DNA of 64,000 nt. Source: Akebia trifoliata. Lineage: Eukaryota; Streptophyta; Magnoliopsida; Ranunculales; Lardizabalaceae. The notes under the pieces are model-generated. The model was not told the origin of the DNA and did no database searches. It saw nothing but the letters and a program-made list of their open reading frames with translations. Of this stretch, positions 34,551 to 47,035 are shown piece after piece. Each line of letters starts with the position of its first letter. Position 1 is the stretch's first letter. Both the position numbers and the translations under genes were made by a program. The stretch spans positions 14,610,760 through 14,674,759 of the forward strand of contig CM030718.1 of NCBI GenBank assembly GCA_017979445.1. The letters are read 5' to 3'.

Positions 34551-35712
34551 AATGCAAAATTTACTTAGTGTTCTGTATCAATACACTATTGATTTGTACA
34601 CAAGAGAGGGAGGAATACTAGATAGAAATAATACAACTAACCTTCCAATTCGGTTCTATGAAGTCAATTTTGAATCATTCAGGTCTCCAGATCGGAGGTG
34701 GTGCACAATGCATAAGCAAGGGCACTCTTAAATCATCTTCCTTTTTTGAATAGACTGAGTCTATTCCCTCAAAGGGTATGATCTTACTAGATACAAAAGA
34801 TAACTAAGAAGCGTAATTGGCATAACTTAAAGCAAAATTTCTCCTATTGAGCTCGTTGGCCCTATAGTCAAGTCTAATTGATTTTATTTAATTTGATTGG
34901 ATGACTAGTGAGTCGATTATCCTAATTAGAGCAAGGAATTGGTAATGACTTCCAATCCTTATCTTATCATGCCATCCCTAGGAGAGGGGTGCTCCTTACT
35001 ACTTAATTAACTATTCCACGTGTATGCAAATTGGAAAAATAACACATAAAGATAAGGAGTAACCCACTAGCATCGAGAGGCGTGGGTGTTTCAGGATTAC
35101 CTCCCATGCTAGACGGGGTGAAGATGGTTTGAGTCGACTTAGGCCACCAATTCCAATTTTTGGTGTGCGAAACCTAAGGAGCTGTGACGGTATTGTCCAC
35201 CCGTCATCCTTCCTTAGTCTATTACAATCTAAATCTTCTTGGATAATTAAAAAAATTATAAAGAATCATATACAAGACTTTCTAAAATAAAATAATAAAT
35301 ATAACTAAAGATTAAAAGAAATTGAAAGAAAAGAAGAAATAAAATATTCACCTACAATTAGCAAAACAGAAATGTTAGTAGAAATGATAGTAAATAGATT
35401 CAAAAATAGATTTTGACTTATCAAAATCTTACTGACTTTGTCACATTCGATAAAAAATTCCGTTTTACTCTAAATCGATATACTATAATAGTTAATCGGA
35501 AATCAGAGCAGAAAGTTACCGTCAATTTAATTTCTGCTGTTTGGGGTGAAAAAAAATGGGAATGCTTTTTTTTTCTTCTTTCTTCTTTCTTCTCTCTTAA
35601 ACCCTCAAGAACACTTGAATTTACAGAAACAAATCAAAAGAAAAAAAATAAAATAAAATAAAAATGAAATAAATAAATTTTAAATCAAAACTTACCACTA
35701 CTTTTACCTTTT
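34551..35712. other. Leader region of element A, non-coding
   Basis: In minus orientation this is the untranslated leader between PBS and the gag-like relic. AT-rich; a poly-T/CTT tract lies at about 35566-35600. No motif recognised. Confidence 0.5.
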
Positions 35713-35735
35713 CCCCAAAAGCGGCGTCAAAATTA
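35713..35735 (-). promoter_or_regulatory. Primer-binding site of element A
   Basis: Minus-strand sequence after the 5' LTR is TAATTTTGACGCCGCTTTTG then GGGA. It resembles the TGGCGCCGTTGCCGGGGA type of PBS seen in Athila/Tat-like elements, with several changes. Confidence 0.65.
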
Positions 35736-36935
35736 TGGTGGGACTATTGTTGTTTGTCCTACTGAAGTTAATATTAATCTTACTTTTACCTTACTTGTGG
35801 GACAACTAAGGGATTGAACCGAAGAGAAATGGGGAGTAGAGTTAAGCTAAGAGAATAAAAGTCGAATTAACCAAAAGGAATTAAAACTATTTTTCTTTGT
35901 ATTTTGAACTTATCAAAAAGTTTTAAAGTTGCTAGAAAATTAATCAAAGTCAATGAAGTTAAAAGCAAGTAAACTTATGAAATTAAAACACCATTGAAGG
36001 TGGATCTACCTAGAACATGTTGATGAGCAATTCTTAATCTTTAGTCTTTTATAACTCAATCGCAAGGACTTGGTATTAGTTCCTAAGATCGAAAAGTTTA
36101 GCAAATGAAATCAAATGAGAGAACATAAACAAAGTAGAATTCCTTAAACTTCCTACTATCAATTATCTAGTTTAAGCATACTTTATCTTGATCTAATCTA
36201 AGCATAAAATATCTATATTATGAATAAAAGGTGCAAGAAATCTTAAAAAGAACTCATAAGCATTTTAGATAAAGGAAAGGCATTGAATCTAGAAATAACA
36301 CAAGAATTTGCTCTAGGCTTTTCTACTCTCCAATGGAGAGGAGCTTAGCCTAATGTCATTACAAGAGAGGGAAGATAAGAAATGAAAGAAATTTTCTTCA
36401 TTTCATGGAGAAACTTACAAATTCTTCTTCTTCTACTTCTTACAAGACTATTTAGCCAAAAAGAAAATAACTAGAAGATAAAAGTACAAAAATATAAGAG
36501 AAAAGACTAAGAGCCTTACATTAAAAGAGTCTTGGATGAAGAACCAAGAGGAAGATGAAGGGCTTCTCTAGAGATTGAAGCTCTATTTATAGAGAAAAAT
36601 GTGTGTAGAAGAGTCTAAAAGTAGTCCCCACTTTTCTTGGCACAAAAAGACAAAAAAGAAGAACATGAGTTAAGGATTAGGGCATTCCAAAGTGGGCTCA
36701 AATGATTTGACCTTGAGATTTTGATTCCAAAATATTGATTTTATGTACAAGAAACATACGTGATTAGATTTATCTAGTAAATGAATTTATTTATGTATAA
36801 TTAAGCCTAATTAACATGCAACATAATGTTTCGAGGCTTATCTGATTATTACCTTAATACGGAGAAATAGGGACAAAAATCAAGATAAATGTCTGGGAAA
36901 TGTGCGTATAATTCAATGTTTCGAGATACTCATCA
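35736..36935 (-). repeat. 5' LTR of element A
   Basis: Plus-strand ends TGGTGGGACTATTGTTG and GATACTCATCA. Same TATA box (CTCTATAAATAGAGC in reverse complement) near 36573-36590. Confidence 0.92.
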
Positions 36936-37260
36936 ACTAGCAAGAAGATAAGATTGCCCAGTGCCCTCGACAATGGACCTACCATGTCAATCCCCCATTA
37001 GGCAAATGACCACGAACTGATAAGGGAGTGAAGCTGCACCGCTTACTGCCGGATTATCTTCCCATGCCTCTAGCAATTATCACAGTGCCTGACATATAAT
37101 GTTGCATCTTTCTACAAGTATGGACAGAAGTTACCTTGAGAGAGTACCTTATGTGCTAAAGTTCTCCCCCCATGAATGGTTCCTACAGTTGCCCTCGTGG
37201 ATCGCTCTTAACACTTCTTTTGCTTCCTCCGAAGCCAAGTAACACAGGAGTGGCCCCCTA
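36936..37260 (-). pseudogene. Tat integrase, N-terminal zinc-binding part and start of core
   Basis: The upstream half of the Tat integrase. Minus-strand reading shows HEGNCRNH, then YVRHCDNC about 30 residues later, the HHCC zinc-binding domain of retroviral-type integrases. It continues towards the core (HCDNCxRHGKI, then a short region ending where element A begins at 36935). The D of the following TDYFTKW lies across the insertion at 30.4 kb. Stops and frameshifts are present. The order zinc domain, insertion, catalytic core shows that element A landed in a gene already (or since) decayed. Confidence 0.8.
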
Positions 37261-37439
37261 CAGACTCTCTATATAAAGTCTCATATAGAATTGTGTCTTT
37301 TTGCCCTACCCTTGACTCGTCGGGCCTCATTTGGGGTACTGAACAGCTCCCCCTACTGCAAGTAGGCTAGGATAAGACTTATCCATCCTTGATCTCTTTC
37401 ATCTACTACTAAACTGGGTAGCCCAAGCTCATCTATTAA

Positions 37440-37770
37440 CGGGCATTCCTGGTAGCTCAATGGTAATTCTCTCTTGTTCTGCCTAGCTAACATTAAGGCG
37501 ACATAAGCCAGAGCGTCTGCATGCTTGTTGTCTGTCTGCGATATGTGTTCAACCTTGACGTCTCCTACTCGTTACATAGCAGTTTGAATCCTCTTTAGGT
37601 AGAGTTACGTCCGAGGATCCCAGGCTTCAAAAGTCTCCTCGATATGGTTGATCACCAACTTGCTAAGGACTCAAGGCCAAGCAGCATCGCCTCATACTCT
37701 GCCTCATTATTCAAGGCCTTGAATCCCAAGGTCACACTTTTCTATTATTGCCATATCCGACATGATCTGT
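37440..37770 (-). pseudogene. Second (archaeal-type) RNase H of the Tat element
   Basis: Minus-strand reading near 37680-37735 is FKALNNEAEYEAMLLGLESL, the NNxAEYEAL block typical of the additional RNase H that lies between the RT-linked RNase H and integrase in Tat-lineage elements. Further on, fragments such as a Q-T-S-M-Q-T segment and the RENYH stretch fit degraded remainder. The catalytic Glu of AEYE is retained; the DG and final Asp blocks are not clearly readable. Presence of this domain, together with the antisense ORF, is the main basis for the lineage call. Confidence 0.78.
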
Positions 37771-37849
37771 TTTCTCTCCACCAGGAAGTTTGTCAAGAAG
37801 TTAGCTACTATTTGGCATTTCATGGAAATTCTGGGCTTGTACTCTAGGC

Positions 37850-38230
37850 CAAACTCCGCTAACTATACTGCCTACTTAGTCATCCTGCCTGATCTTTCTG
37901 CTGTCCCTATCACAAACTTCAGAAAAAACTCTATGATGACCTGCACCTGATATGCCTGGCAGTATGGTCGTAGGCATAATGCCGTATAAACCAAGGCTAA
38001 CCCTATTTTTTTGAGCCTTGTATAACACATCTCTACATCTGTAAAAGTCTTACTCAAAAAGTAAACGAGTTGTTCTCCTACTGTCCCAGTTCTGATCTGA
38101 ACTGAACTGAGTGCGTGCTCAGAAATAGTCAAATACAACCCGAGTTCTTCTCCTGCCTCCAATTTGGAGAGTATGGGTGGCTTGCCGAAATAGCATTACA
38201 ATTCTAAGAAGCTCGCTCACATTCTTCTAT
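37850..38230 (-). pseudogene. RNase H of the Tat element
   Basis: A 96-codon open stretch at 37872-38162 reads LGLYLTISEHALSSVQIR, EQLVYFLSKTFTDVEMCY and KKIGLALVYTALCLRPYCQA. This is the RT-connection/RNase H region of Ty3/gypsy Tat elements (LYLAVSxxAVSAVLV, xPVYYVSKxLxxAExxY). It degrades the RNA template during reverse transcription when active. It lies directly downstream of RT in the same strand and order, but in another frame, so the polyprotein is interrupted. Confidence 0.88.
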
Positions 38231-38269
38231 CCATTCAAACCTGAAATTCTTTTGCAGTAACTGGTACAA

Positions 38270-39000
38270 GGGCCTGCACTTGTCAGAAGATCTGGCTATG
38301 AAGCAATTCAAAGTAGCTACTCTCCCTGCGAGCTTCTGGACTTGCTTATGAGTCTTTGGGGAGGGCATCTCTAACAACGCTCTGATCTAATCTGGGTTAG
38401 CTTTAATTCCTCTCTTTGTAACTAGATAACCCAGAAATTTTCCTGATGTTAACACAAAGGTACATTTTTTCTGGATTAAGCTTCATTCCTACTTTCCTTA
38501 TCTTGAAGAAGACTTCTTCTAGATTTCTAATATGGCCTTCCCTCTTCTTACTTTTAACTAGCAGATCGTCTATGTACACCTCTGCTGTTCTACCCAGTAG
38601 ATCCCTGAACAACTTTATCACTAGCCTCTGGTAGGTTGCCCCTGCATTCTTTAATCCGAAGGACATCACCTTATAGTAATAGAGCCCTTGCTCTGTAATG
38701 AATGTTGTTTTCTCCTGATCTTCCGGGCTAAGTTGTATCTGGTTGTAGCTTGAGTAACCGTACATGAAGGACAATCTATAGTGGCAAGAAGTCGCATCTA
38801 CGAGCTGGTCTATCTTTTGTATCGAAAAGTTATCCTTAGGACAAACCTTGTTTAAATTTTTAAAGTATATGCAGACTCTGACCTTCCCATTCTTCTTGGG
38901 CACTGCCACAATATTTGCAATCCATTTTGGGAACTGCACCTCCCTTATAAATCCAGCCCTAATCAACCTGCTCACTTCATCATTTACCGATTCTCTAAAT
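38270..39000 (-). pseudogene. Reverse transcriptase of the Tat element
   Basis: 190 open codons at 38403-38975 cover fingers and palm: AGFIREVQFPKWIANIVAV, KNGKVRVCIYFKNLNKVCPK, ATSCHYRLSFMYGYSSYNQI, FGLKNAGATYQRLVIKLF and EVYIDDLLVKSK. The YIDD catalytic pair is intact (about 38570-38580). The first catalytic Asp, normally in the FMDGYSGYNQI block, is Tyr here, so the enzyme would be inactive even without the stops. A thumb/connection block (SPKTHKQVQKLAGRVATLN) follows at about 38290-38370 in another frame. Upstream flows in from the protease linker. Confidence 0.95.
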
Positions 39001-39079
39001 TGCGGTGGTAGTCTCCTTGGTTTCTACTTAACCGGTCTGAAATTTGGCTCGACGTTCAGGTCATGACAAATCACCTCTG

Positions 39080-39720
39080 GGCTAATCCTTGACATCTCCT
39101 TGATGGACCAAGTAAAGATGTCTCGGTTTCTCCTTAAACGCTACACTATCTCTTTCAACTCTTTCGGCTCCAACTCTACGCGTACACATATCTGCTTTCC
39201 CTCTCCTACGTCACCATCTGAATACCTTCCAGACATGGGGGTCCACTAAGTTTGGTCACCCCCACTGTAATTGTATTGCTGCACTCCGTCCTCAGACGAT
39301 TCTTCCCTGCTCAACGCACACTTGTGCTACTACTTGGTCACCTCACACGTCCCACATCCCCTACGACGTAAGAAACTGGAAAACTTGGTAATATGTGAAC
39401 GGAACTACTTTCATCTCATGCGTTTACCACCTCCCCAAGATGGCATTGTACGGGGAACTTGCTTCAACGACCACGAACCTGATCATCAAGGTCACCGGTT
39501 CTGCTTTGACTGGTAACACTATCTCCCCCTAGGGCTGATTGGATCTTCCGTTAAGTCGATCAGTGGTGCTCTTGCTGAGGTGAGCACATTCCTACTAAGG
39601 CCCATTTTTAAGAAGATCGAAGCGTACAAGATATCCACTAAGCTGCCACTATCTACCAGCATTCTCTTAAACATAAATGTGCCCACTTATAGGATTACTA
39701 CTAGTGCATCGTAATGGGGT
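39080..39720 (-). pseudogene. Aspartic protease of the Tat element and linker to RT
   Basis: The minus strand near 39640-39675 reads RMLVDSGSLVDILYAS, a retropepsin-like active site with DSG intact. Downstream follow FVVVEASSPYNAILGR (about 39460-39510) and a linker leading to the RT entry (ISPEVICHDLNVEPNFRPVK). The first of these blocks is the usual flap/helix end 'YNAILGRPxL' of plant gypsy proteases. Frameshifts separate the blocks. It would cut the gag-pol precursor if functional. Confidence 0.88.
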
Positions 39721-40039
39721 CTTGTCACCCCTTCCAAATCTTCCTCAGTGAACACTACCATTTGCTACCCAAAGGGTTTCAATTTGGTAGGTCACCTTCT
39801 TGTCATAAAAATGGAGCCAGATGCTCGGCCTTCCTCCTTTTTACACTTTCGCTGGTTTTGGTCTGACCAAGCTTACTATTCTCTTCTCGAAGGACAATGT
39901 GTATCACGCCTACCCTTCCATCTTGCCCTCCCCTCCTACTGGTGGTTGGTCTGCCCTACGATCCCTATCCTGTAGTAGGTCCTTCCTCTGTCTTCTTGGC
40001 AAGTCTCTTAGCTTGCCCTGCTCTGCCAACTTCTACAAG

Positions 40040-41098
40040 AATCTTCTTAGAGCCTAGCATCTATTGGTGGTGTGGGCCCGCACTTTGTGATACTCATAGT
40101 ACCTTTCGCCTTGATTGATCTGATCTCAAGGAATTGGCACAGGCCACTCAAAAAATGGTTCATGAACAATAAGGGCTAATATTTCACTAGAAGGCATAGC
40201 AAAATATGTCCATGTCCTTATCCTCTCCCCATCTTGTTCACTTGCCTCTTCCTATCCTATTGTTGCAGCTGATGTAGATTGCTAGGCTATTCTACAGCGT
40301 ATATACCTTGTTCTTCCCTGTTGAGCTTTGAGGATCATCCTCTAAGAGAATATACTTCTTCGCTCTCTCGAACAACTCACTTAGAGTCTTCGGCCTCTTT
40401 TTTATAAGAAATCTATACAATCCCAAGTTAGAGGATAGGGAATTTCTGAATGCCACTATTGCCGTTCGCTCGTCACAACTCTCTAGTGACATCGCTTCTT
40501 CCCTAAACATCCTGGTAAACTCCCTGAGGCTCTTGCCCATGCTTAGTTACTCATCAATATCTCCTCCAATCTTCCTGTTGTTGATTTATCGCACAATGAA
40601 GGCAGTACAGTACTCCTCAAATGAACTAATAGATCCACATGGCAATTTGTGGTACTAGGTTAGAGCGTTCCCTACAAACTCGAAGGGAACAATCTACACA
40701 TCAACCCCTTTTCTCTTCCCACAACGCGAGCATCTATCGGAAGTAAAACAAATGCTCTACTGGGTCCTTCGTCCTAGAGTAAGGAGTGAGCCACAGTGGT
40801 ACGAACTTTTTAGGAATTTTTCCAGCTAGAATTTTTACTAAAAAGGGAGTCTTCTAGATTTCCCAAATGGCTTACGCGGCTGCTGTGCCGACGTCAACCC
40901 TTTTCATCATTTCCTTCTCTTTTCTAATCATCTCTCTAACCTCTTCTCGAGTTCAACCTACTACGGATTCAATTCGAGTGGTTGCCGTAGCAACCTATGT
41001 TCCATCTTCTCCTGTGGGAATTAATAATGGTGTGTTTCCTTCTGTACTAGAGGCATGGTCATCTTTACTTGCCGCCTGAGGATCCTTTAACACATTGT
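40040..41098 (-). pseudogene. gag of the Tat element, main part
   Basis: Continues gag after the element B insertion. From 41098: a charged linker, then KIPKKFVPLWLTPYSRTKDP followed by VEHL (capsid-like start), then at 40540-40292 MGKSLREFTRMFREEAMSLE, AIVAFRNSLSSNLGLYRFL and KTLSELFERAKKYILLEDD, the conserved Retrotrans_gag core. At about 40050-40130 YYEYHKVRAHTTNRC resembles the C-x2-H/C knuckle (YCxFHxxxGHxTxxC) of Tat gag, with the first Cys missing. Stops occur throughout. Gag forms the particle that packages element RNA. Confidence 0.9.
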
Positions 41099-42537
41099 TG
41101 TAGACATCCCATTTTCGCATTCGCCTGATTAATCAACTCATCAACCTTATTACGACGGTTCCCAATGATGGATGAATACTCTAATATTTTTATTTGTTAC
41201 TAGATATGTTTCAGAAATTCAGATGAGGTATCTCAAGCGAACAAAACTTTAGAAATCACGCTACACTAGGAAAATATGACCCAAAAACGTAGAAATCATC
41301 ATTCTTCAGATAAAAAAATGCTTTACAAGAAAAATCACTAAAAAATAGCCAAATTATTAAAATATCCCTAACATCAAAACATCCATAGAGCCTGCATTAC
41401 GCTTAGGAAAACCCTTTCAAATACATAAAATAACAAATTAAAATCAAATTAACCATTCCGCCAGTTTTCATCAAATTTGATAAAATTATGAAAATGTCCC
41501 TCATAGGGTTCATAATCATTTCATACCAAAAAATTCATAAATGACACAAAATGATAATCCTATTGAATTCCTTATGAAAAATCGATTCTAAAACATAAAA
41601 AAAATGACTCCTCAACACAAAAGTCCCCTTCGGGGGCAAAATAATAATTTTTCAATTTTAAAAATTTTAAATTCTAAAATTAATAAATAAAATATTAATT
41701 AATGTAAAGTGAAACCTTAATAAAATTAAATTAAAAATTTGAACAAATAAAATCAATCAATCAAACCCTCAGAAAAAATTTTAGGTGGTTGCCTACCTAT
41801 TTAAGTGGAGCCCCCTTAATATTTATTAAAATACTTAAAAATATATTCTTTTATTGTACGTAAAATTAAAAATTCTAATTTAAAACCCTAATTCACCTTA
41901 TCCGAAGTGACCTAATCCAACACCAACTCTGCCTAAAAAACTCTATAATTAGAAGCCTCCACAATCCAATCGCACAGATCAAAATAAACCTAAGGAAAAG
42001 TAGGTCAAAAACTCTCCCTAGCCTTCCCCAAATCCTAATTTTGGAGCCCTAACCCCCTACCTCATCCAGCCCTTAATTTTGCTCAAAAAACTCCCCGAAA
42101 CCTTCCTAAAACATCTAGAAACCCTCCAAAAACTATAGAAAATACTTAGATCTAGAAGAAAGATACTTCAACTTGGATATCAAAAACAAATCCAGTGATA
42201 AAGGAATAACAAAGACACTCTCCGCCAGTATTAAGGGAACCGTCATAATCTGCCAGGTAATTATTTTTATTTCTTTTTTATTAATTTTTAGGTTTATTTT
42301 GCACTACAGTATTATTTGAAAAAAAAGTAGAGACCGACGTTTGTTGGGCGGAATTGGTGTTTAACACCTTCCAACCCCGTAACCTAATCCTCGGACCTAT
42401 TCTCCGTGTAGATCAGTATCTTATCTATTGTATAGTCAATATTCGGTTCCTAGACCATAATAACTAGCGGTGACTCCCTAACCAACCCAAAAAAAAAAAA
42501 AAATGGATTCGCACCCCTCGTATCGTGGGCACTTTCA
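41099..42537 (+). repeat. 5' LTR of element B
   Basis: Starts TGTAGACATCCCATTTTCGC and ends GGGCACTTTCA just before the PBS. The TATA-like site CTCTATAATTAGAAG at 41941 is altered against CTCTATAAATAGGAG in the 3' copy, so this promoter may be weakened. Confidence 0.85.
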
Positions 42538-42538
42538 G

Positions 42539-42554
42539 TGGCGACTCTACTGGA
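42539..42554 (+). promoter_or_regulatory. Primer-binding site of element B
   Basis: TGGCGACTCTACTGGA, one base after the LTR end. It resembles the TGGCGACTCTGCTGGGGA type PBS found in a group of plant Ty3/gypsy elements. Confidence 0.75.
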
Positions 42555-42889
42555 CAATTTGAGGATCAATCTTGAAAAATCCTAAATATTGATGCATTGC
42601 CAAATAGATCTAGTTTTTTTTATTATTTAATTTTGTTTATTTTATTTTTTTATTTATTTTTATTTTTTTATGACTTGATTGTGAATCATTTATTTGGATT
42701 TTGGATATTATATTTTTTTTTTATCCAATTGAGGGTCACTTTTTGGTGACCCTAAATAATGACAGATTCAAATTGACATGAATTGAGAACGGAATGATGG
42801 TGGTTGGGATGAGAGTTATGGAATTTTTTTTTTTTTTAATTTTGGATGAATTTTTTTAGCGCGTTACTAGGCATAAGCGGCGAGTTGTG
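42555..42889. other. Leader of element B, non-coding
   Basis: Very T-rich; no motif recognised. Confidence 0.45.
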
Positions 42890-43230
42890 AAAATAAATTA
42901 TTTCTGAGTGATGTGCTAAGAAACAAAAAAAATTACTTTTTTTAATGTTGTTCGTGATGAGGAGATAATTCCAAGAAAAAAATTGTAAAAAAATATATAT
43001 TTTTGTGCGTGGTGTGCCGTTAGTAGAAAACGATTTTTTATTTTTCATCTTCTTCTCAAATAAATTATTTGTGAGTGATGTGGTAAGAAATAAAAAAATT
43101 ACAATTTTTCTAATGTTGTTCGTGATGAGGAGAGGATTCCAAGAAAAAAAATCAAAAAAATATTTTTTTTTTTTGCGTGGGTGCTAATAGTGAAAACGTT
43201 TTTTTTTCCTATTTCTATCTTCTTCTCCAA
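42890..43230. repeat. Tandem duplication, period about 170 bp, in element B
   Basis: The block from 'gagtgatgtg' through 'ttgttcgtgatgaggaga', 'attccaagaaaaaaa' and a 'gcgtgg' stretch to 'catcttcttctc' occurs at about 42906-43056 and again at about 43073-43226. Copies differ by small poly-A/poly-T length changes and a few substitutions. Confidence 0.82.
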
Positions 43231-46200
43231 TGAGAAAGAAAATGACGAAAAAAGAACAAAATAGAAGAGAAAATAACGTCTCCCTACTTCATTCCCTTCT
43301 CTCTCTCTCTCATTTGTTTAGTTGCATCGATTGATTCATTTTATTGACGGAAACATCAAAAGCAATCATATTCTGATCTTCAGATCTGAGTCATACTCTC
43401 TTTAAGAATCCCCAAAATTATCATTACAGCTCTATTGAAAATCCTCCATCATGATTTTTTTTTAATTCTATCTTGGAAGCAAGCTATTGTTGTTCATTTA
43501 GGACCAAGATGAGCGATTTAAAGGAAAACGTGGAAATTGTGTAACAAAATTTTTTTTAGATGATTCTGAAGATGAACTTGTTGATGTTGAAATCAAACAA
43601 GAAGAATTGCAGCACTCTTCGAAAAATCAGAAAAAGAATTGCAACACTCTTTATAAAATTCTTTTTGTTTTAAAATCAATTCGTTTTTCAAAAAAAAAAA
43701 AAAAAAAAAGAAGGTTTGGCAGAACTTTTTTATTTATTTTTTTAACAAAAAAAAACACTCCATTATTGTATGGAGTTGTTACTTGCCTTATGGATTGTTA
43801 CTTAAAATAAATTTTGGAATGTTATGGCTAACTTCACTAATTTTGTATGATTTCTTCCTTCACTAAGGGGTGTTGAACACACCACATGGTAGCAAAAATA
43901 GGAAAATTTTGGAAAAATTCTTAATTTTAAAATTTTGATAGTCGTCCATTTTCAAAATCTTGGGTCCAAATTTTTTGTTTTTTTAAAGAAAATGAGATTT
44001 TGTTTTCAAATCTTATTTTATTTTTTCAATATGTGAAATCGAGAACATTGTTGAATCGATTTACCGTTGTGATGCTCCACGTGAACTCAATACCCTTCGT
44101 AAGGTTTCAAATCTTACTTAATTAGTTAAAATAGCCTATGTTCACTCACAAATTTGTTGAGTAACAAACTTCATAAAGTAAGGGAATCTGTATTAAAAAT
44201 TCAATCAAAGGTTTGACAAGCATGCCCCTAAAAGAAAATTCAAAATTTCCCTTCTCCACAACTATCATTCTATCATCGATTCAATATTCTTTGAAATTTC
44301 AAATTGGTTTGGGTCGTCCAAAGCAACCCTTGATTGGACCACAAAAAAAAGTGTTTTTTGTTCATTAAAAAAAAGGAGGGTTTGTTCTTGTGATAGGTTG
44401 ATAATTAATTATTGTGGTGCTATATTTGGTGATTGTCTATCTAATATGCCATAATCTGATTGATTGACTATCTAAAATACCATGATCTCGATAGATATTT
44501 TGATGTGCTTACTTTGATCTTAATGTTGATGTGATGGGATTTGTATTATTTGGATTAATATATGAGATAACCTTGCTTGTATGGTTTGATTTGGCCCATT
44601 TGTTTGAAAAATACCCTGGGCACACCCCACCCTACTTGGCACTCACCATTAGCACATTTATTTTATTGCATTGCACGCTGCATGTCCCTTATAGCCAACG
44701 TGGCACTAGTGCGTGATCCGGTCTCCTCGAAGATGCAACGTCATTCATAAAAATCACAACTCCAGTCTCATATCTTTATGGTATATAAACTGGGGCATCA
44801 ATATCGTTTGATCAGGTGACTCTAAAAGGTATATCAATTAAAAGGTATATCGATGTACCTACGCTGGAGTAACCTGAGCCTTTGTTCTATTGTAAGCCGT
44901 AAAGTCACATGTCCCGATCGCCAACCCTAAACGCATACCTATACGGTATGTCAAAGTTAATATAAGTTTACCAACTGCACTTCTTGGTTAAAATCAGTGT
45001 CTAAACAAGATCCTGCCCCGATGTACTATAGTACAAGGGGGATAGATTACGTCTATTTTGGATGAGATATGACTTAATAGTGCCCTTACTCAGTATCGTG
45101 CGTCACCTCTCAACTGGGGATTAAACTGGTTGCTTTTGACTTTAGAGATTTAAGTTGGAGTCTTAGATTACCACCTATATGGTATATCAAATCAAGTCAC
45201 CACGTACCATCTGATTGAGTACATTCGAGAGGTATATAGGTACACTTAGGCAAGGGTGGCCAGATAAATTGCATTACACATAGTAAACCTAGAGTCTAAG
45301 AGCCTTCCTATAAGTCACAACCAGAACCGACTATGGGTGTTCCCACAGGTAAGTGGGCGGACCAGTCCATACCGTTCAAACTAAACCTGCAATATCGGTC
45401 CGACCCAATGTGTGAAATATAAATCAATTAACCCAATCAACAAATGGATCAAACTGATCAACACCAAACCAGTTGAACCATTTGGTTTTACTTTCAAAGA
45501 TTCAGATTATTTTATACAAAAAATATTTGATCTTAGGGTCAAATTAATTTGTCTGATCAAAGATTCTATCTCAATCAAAGGTAGACCCGTGACTAACCTT
45601 TCTCACCTTCTTAGTCACTATAGACTTATAGTGCAATTAGATTAAATGTTTCCTACCGAACTTAGGCTAATTTCAAAATTTTAATTATGTGGTTAAGAAT
45701 TAAACCTTCATAATTAATGGTTAATCTTGGTGTACTTCCACTGAGGTAATAATTAGTCCCAAACGTTCTAAATCACCATCTGTATCACTTTGAATCCGTC
45801 AAAAGAGTTGTCTAGTTAAAGTACCAATGTTAAGCCCAAGTAGTCCATCTACTCTGTCCCACTTTGTAGATAAGCGTAGTTTACTTTTAGTTTTAATTTA
45901 GTTTTCGTCAATCTTTAAATTTAGTTGATCGTTTCAGTTACATTAGTCTTTCTTTAATTTTCAAGTTTTAGTCGAGTTTGTCAGTTTATATTTTTTAATT
46001 CTAATAGTAAAGAAGCTTCTAATTATCATGAGTGTAAGAACGATTTGAGCATAATATTAAACATGAGAAAACTCAAGGCTCACTAATTAAACTTGATAAA
46101 TATTGGAATTAAATAGTACACTCAAAAAGTACAAATGGGTACTACATTATCCTCAAGGGAATATGAGAGAATAATAAACTTACTTGAGAAACTCTACAAT

Positions 46201-47035
46201 ATTCTTGCATAGTCTCATGAGGATATAAAGTCAATGGTGATTTTCAAAATCAAAGTTCATCGATCAAGAATAATATAGTTGAAACCATCGACAAAGGTGC
46301 TAAGATATGTAAGAAGGGATCCATCATGTTTTTCACTCGAGAAAGGAGAGTTCTCATTCACAAAAGAATAAAAGATTTTCTTGAAGTTCTAGAAAAGATG
46401 AACAGTTAAATACAAAGAACTCAATCACACTCAATTTTGTAGAAGAAGACTTTATTCGACAGAGCAATCAAGACATCGAGTTTCCTAAACTTTGACCAAA
46501 TCAAGTAGCATTTCTTCAAAGGAGGCCTTCTTTGGTCAAATAATTTTCCTGTCTTACCAAGAAAAGATAACCTTCTTTAGCCCCTCGCAACCTCTAAAAA
46601 ATCAATAGCCTCTTCTTTTTAAATCACACCAACCAACCTTGGGAGAGAATCTTTGTATGAACTATGTTTTGATCATATCCCAAAAGAGAAATGAAATATT
46701 CAGGGTACATAGGCAACATGAGAAGTTACTTTAGGTCTGGTCACGCAAAAAAATGTATTCCCTTAAGAAAAGTGTCATCCAAAAGGAAAATCCCCTATTG
46801 AAAGGGTCAAAAGAAAAGAATGCCAAACTAAAGGCATAAAAAAAGATAAAGGAAATGAATGTTAAACTAGGGGCATTAGAAAGAGAGAATATCATACTAG
46901 GAGAATTTTGAGAATTCTTTCTAAACCATGTCCTAAGCCCACCTATTAAGTCCTCCTGAATTCTAATTGACTCGTTTAAGATGTAGGGAATCAAGAAGTT
47001 GTCGAGTTGAATATTCAAGATCATCAAGAAGAAAA
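43231..47035. other. Interior of element B, non-coding
   Basis: No coding domain found on either strand. 44820-44860 and 45180-45250 repeat 'ggtatatc' words. The longest frames (77-115 codons) match no family I recognise and have the composition of the surrounding DNA. Confidence 0.5.

Larger units (their letters stand above)
30439..36935 (-). mobile_element. Element A: LTR retrotransposon with only a gag-like relic
   Basis: Two direct LTRs of about 1.2 kb (30439-31633 and 35736-36935) flank 4.1 kb of interior. A PPT next to the left LTR and a PBS next to the right LTR set the orientation as minus. The flanks ACCAG and ACTAG are a 5-bp target duplication with one change, and the integrase reading on both sides can be joined in order, so this is a clean insertion into the Tat element. 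No protease, RT or integrase motif is present inside; a short gag-like relic lies near 34.0-34.55 kb. This is the layout of a large non-autonomous derivative mobilised by a relative, perhaps Athila-like by its PBS and PPT. Confidence 0.9.
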
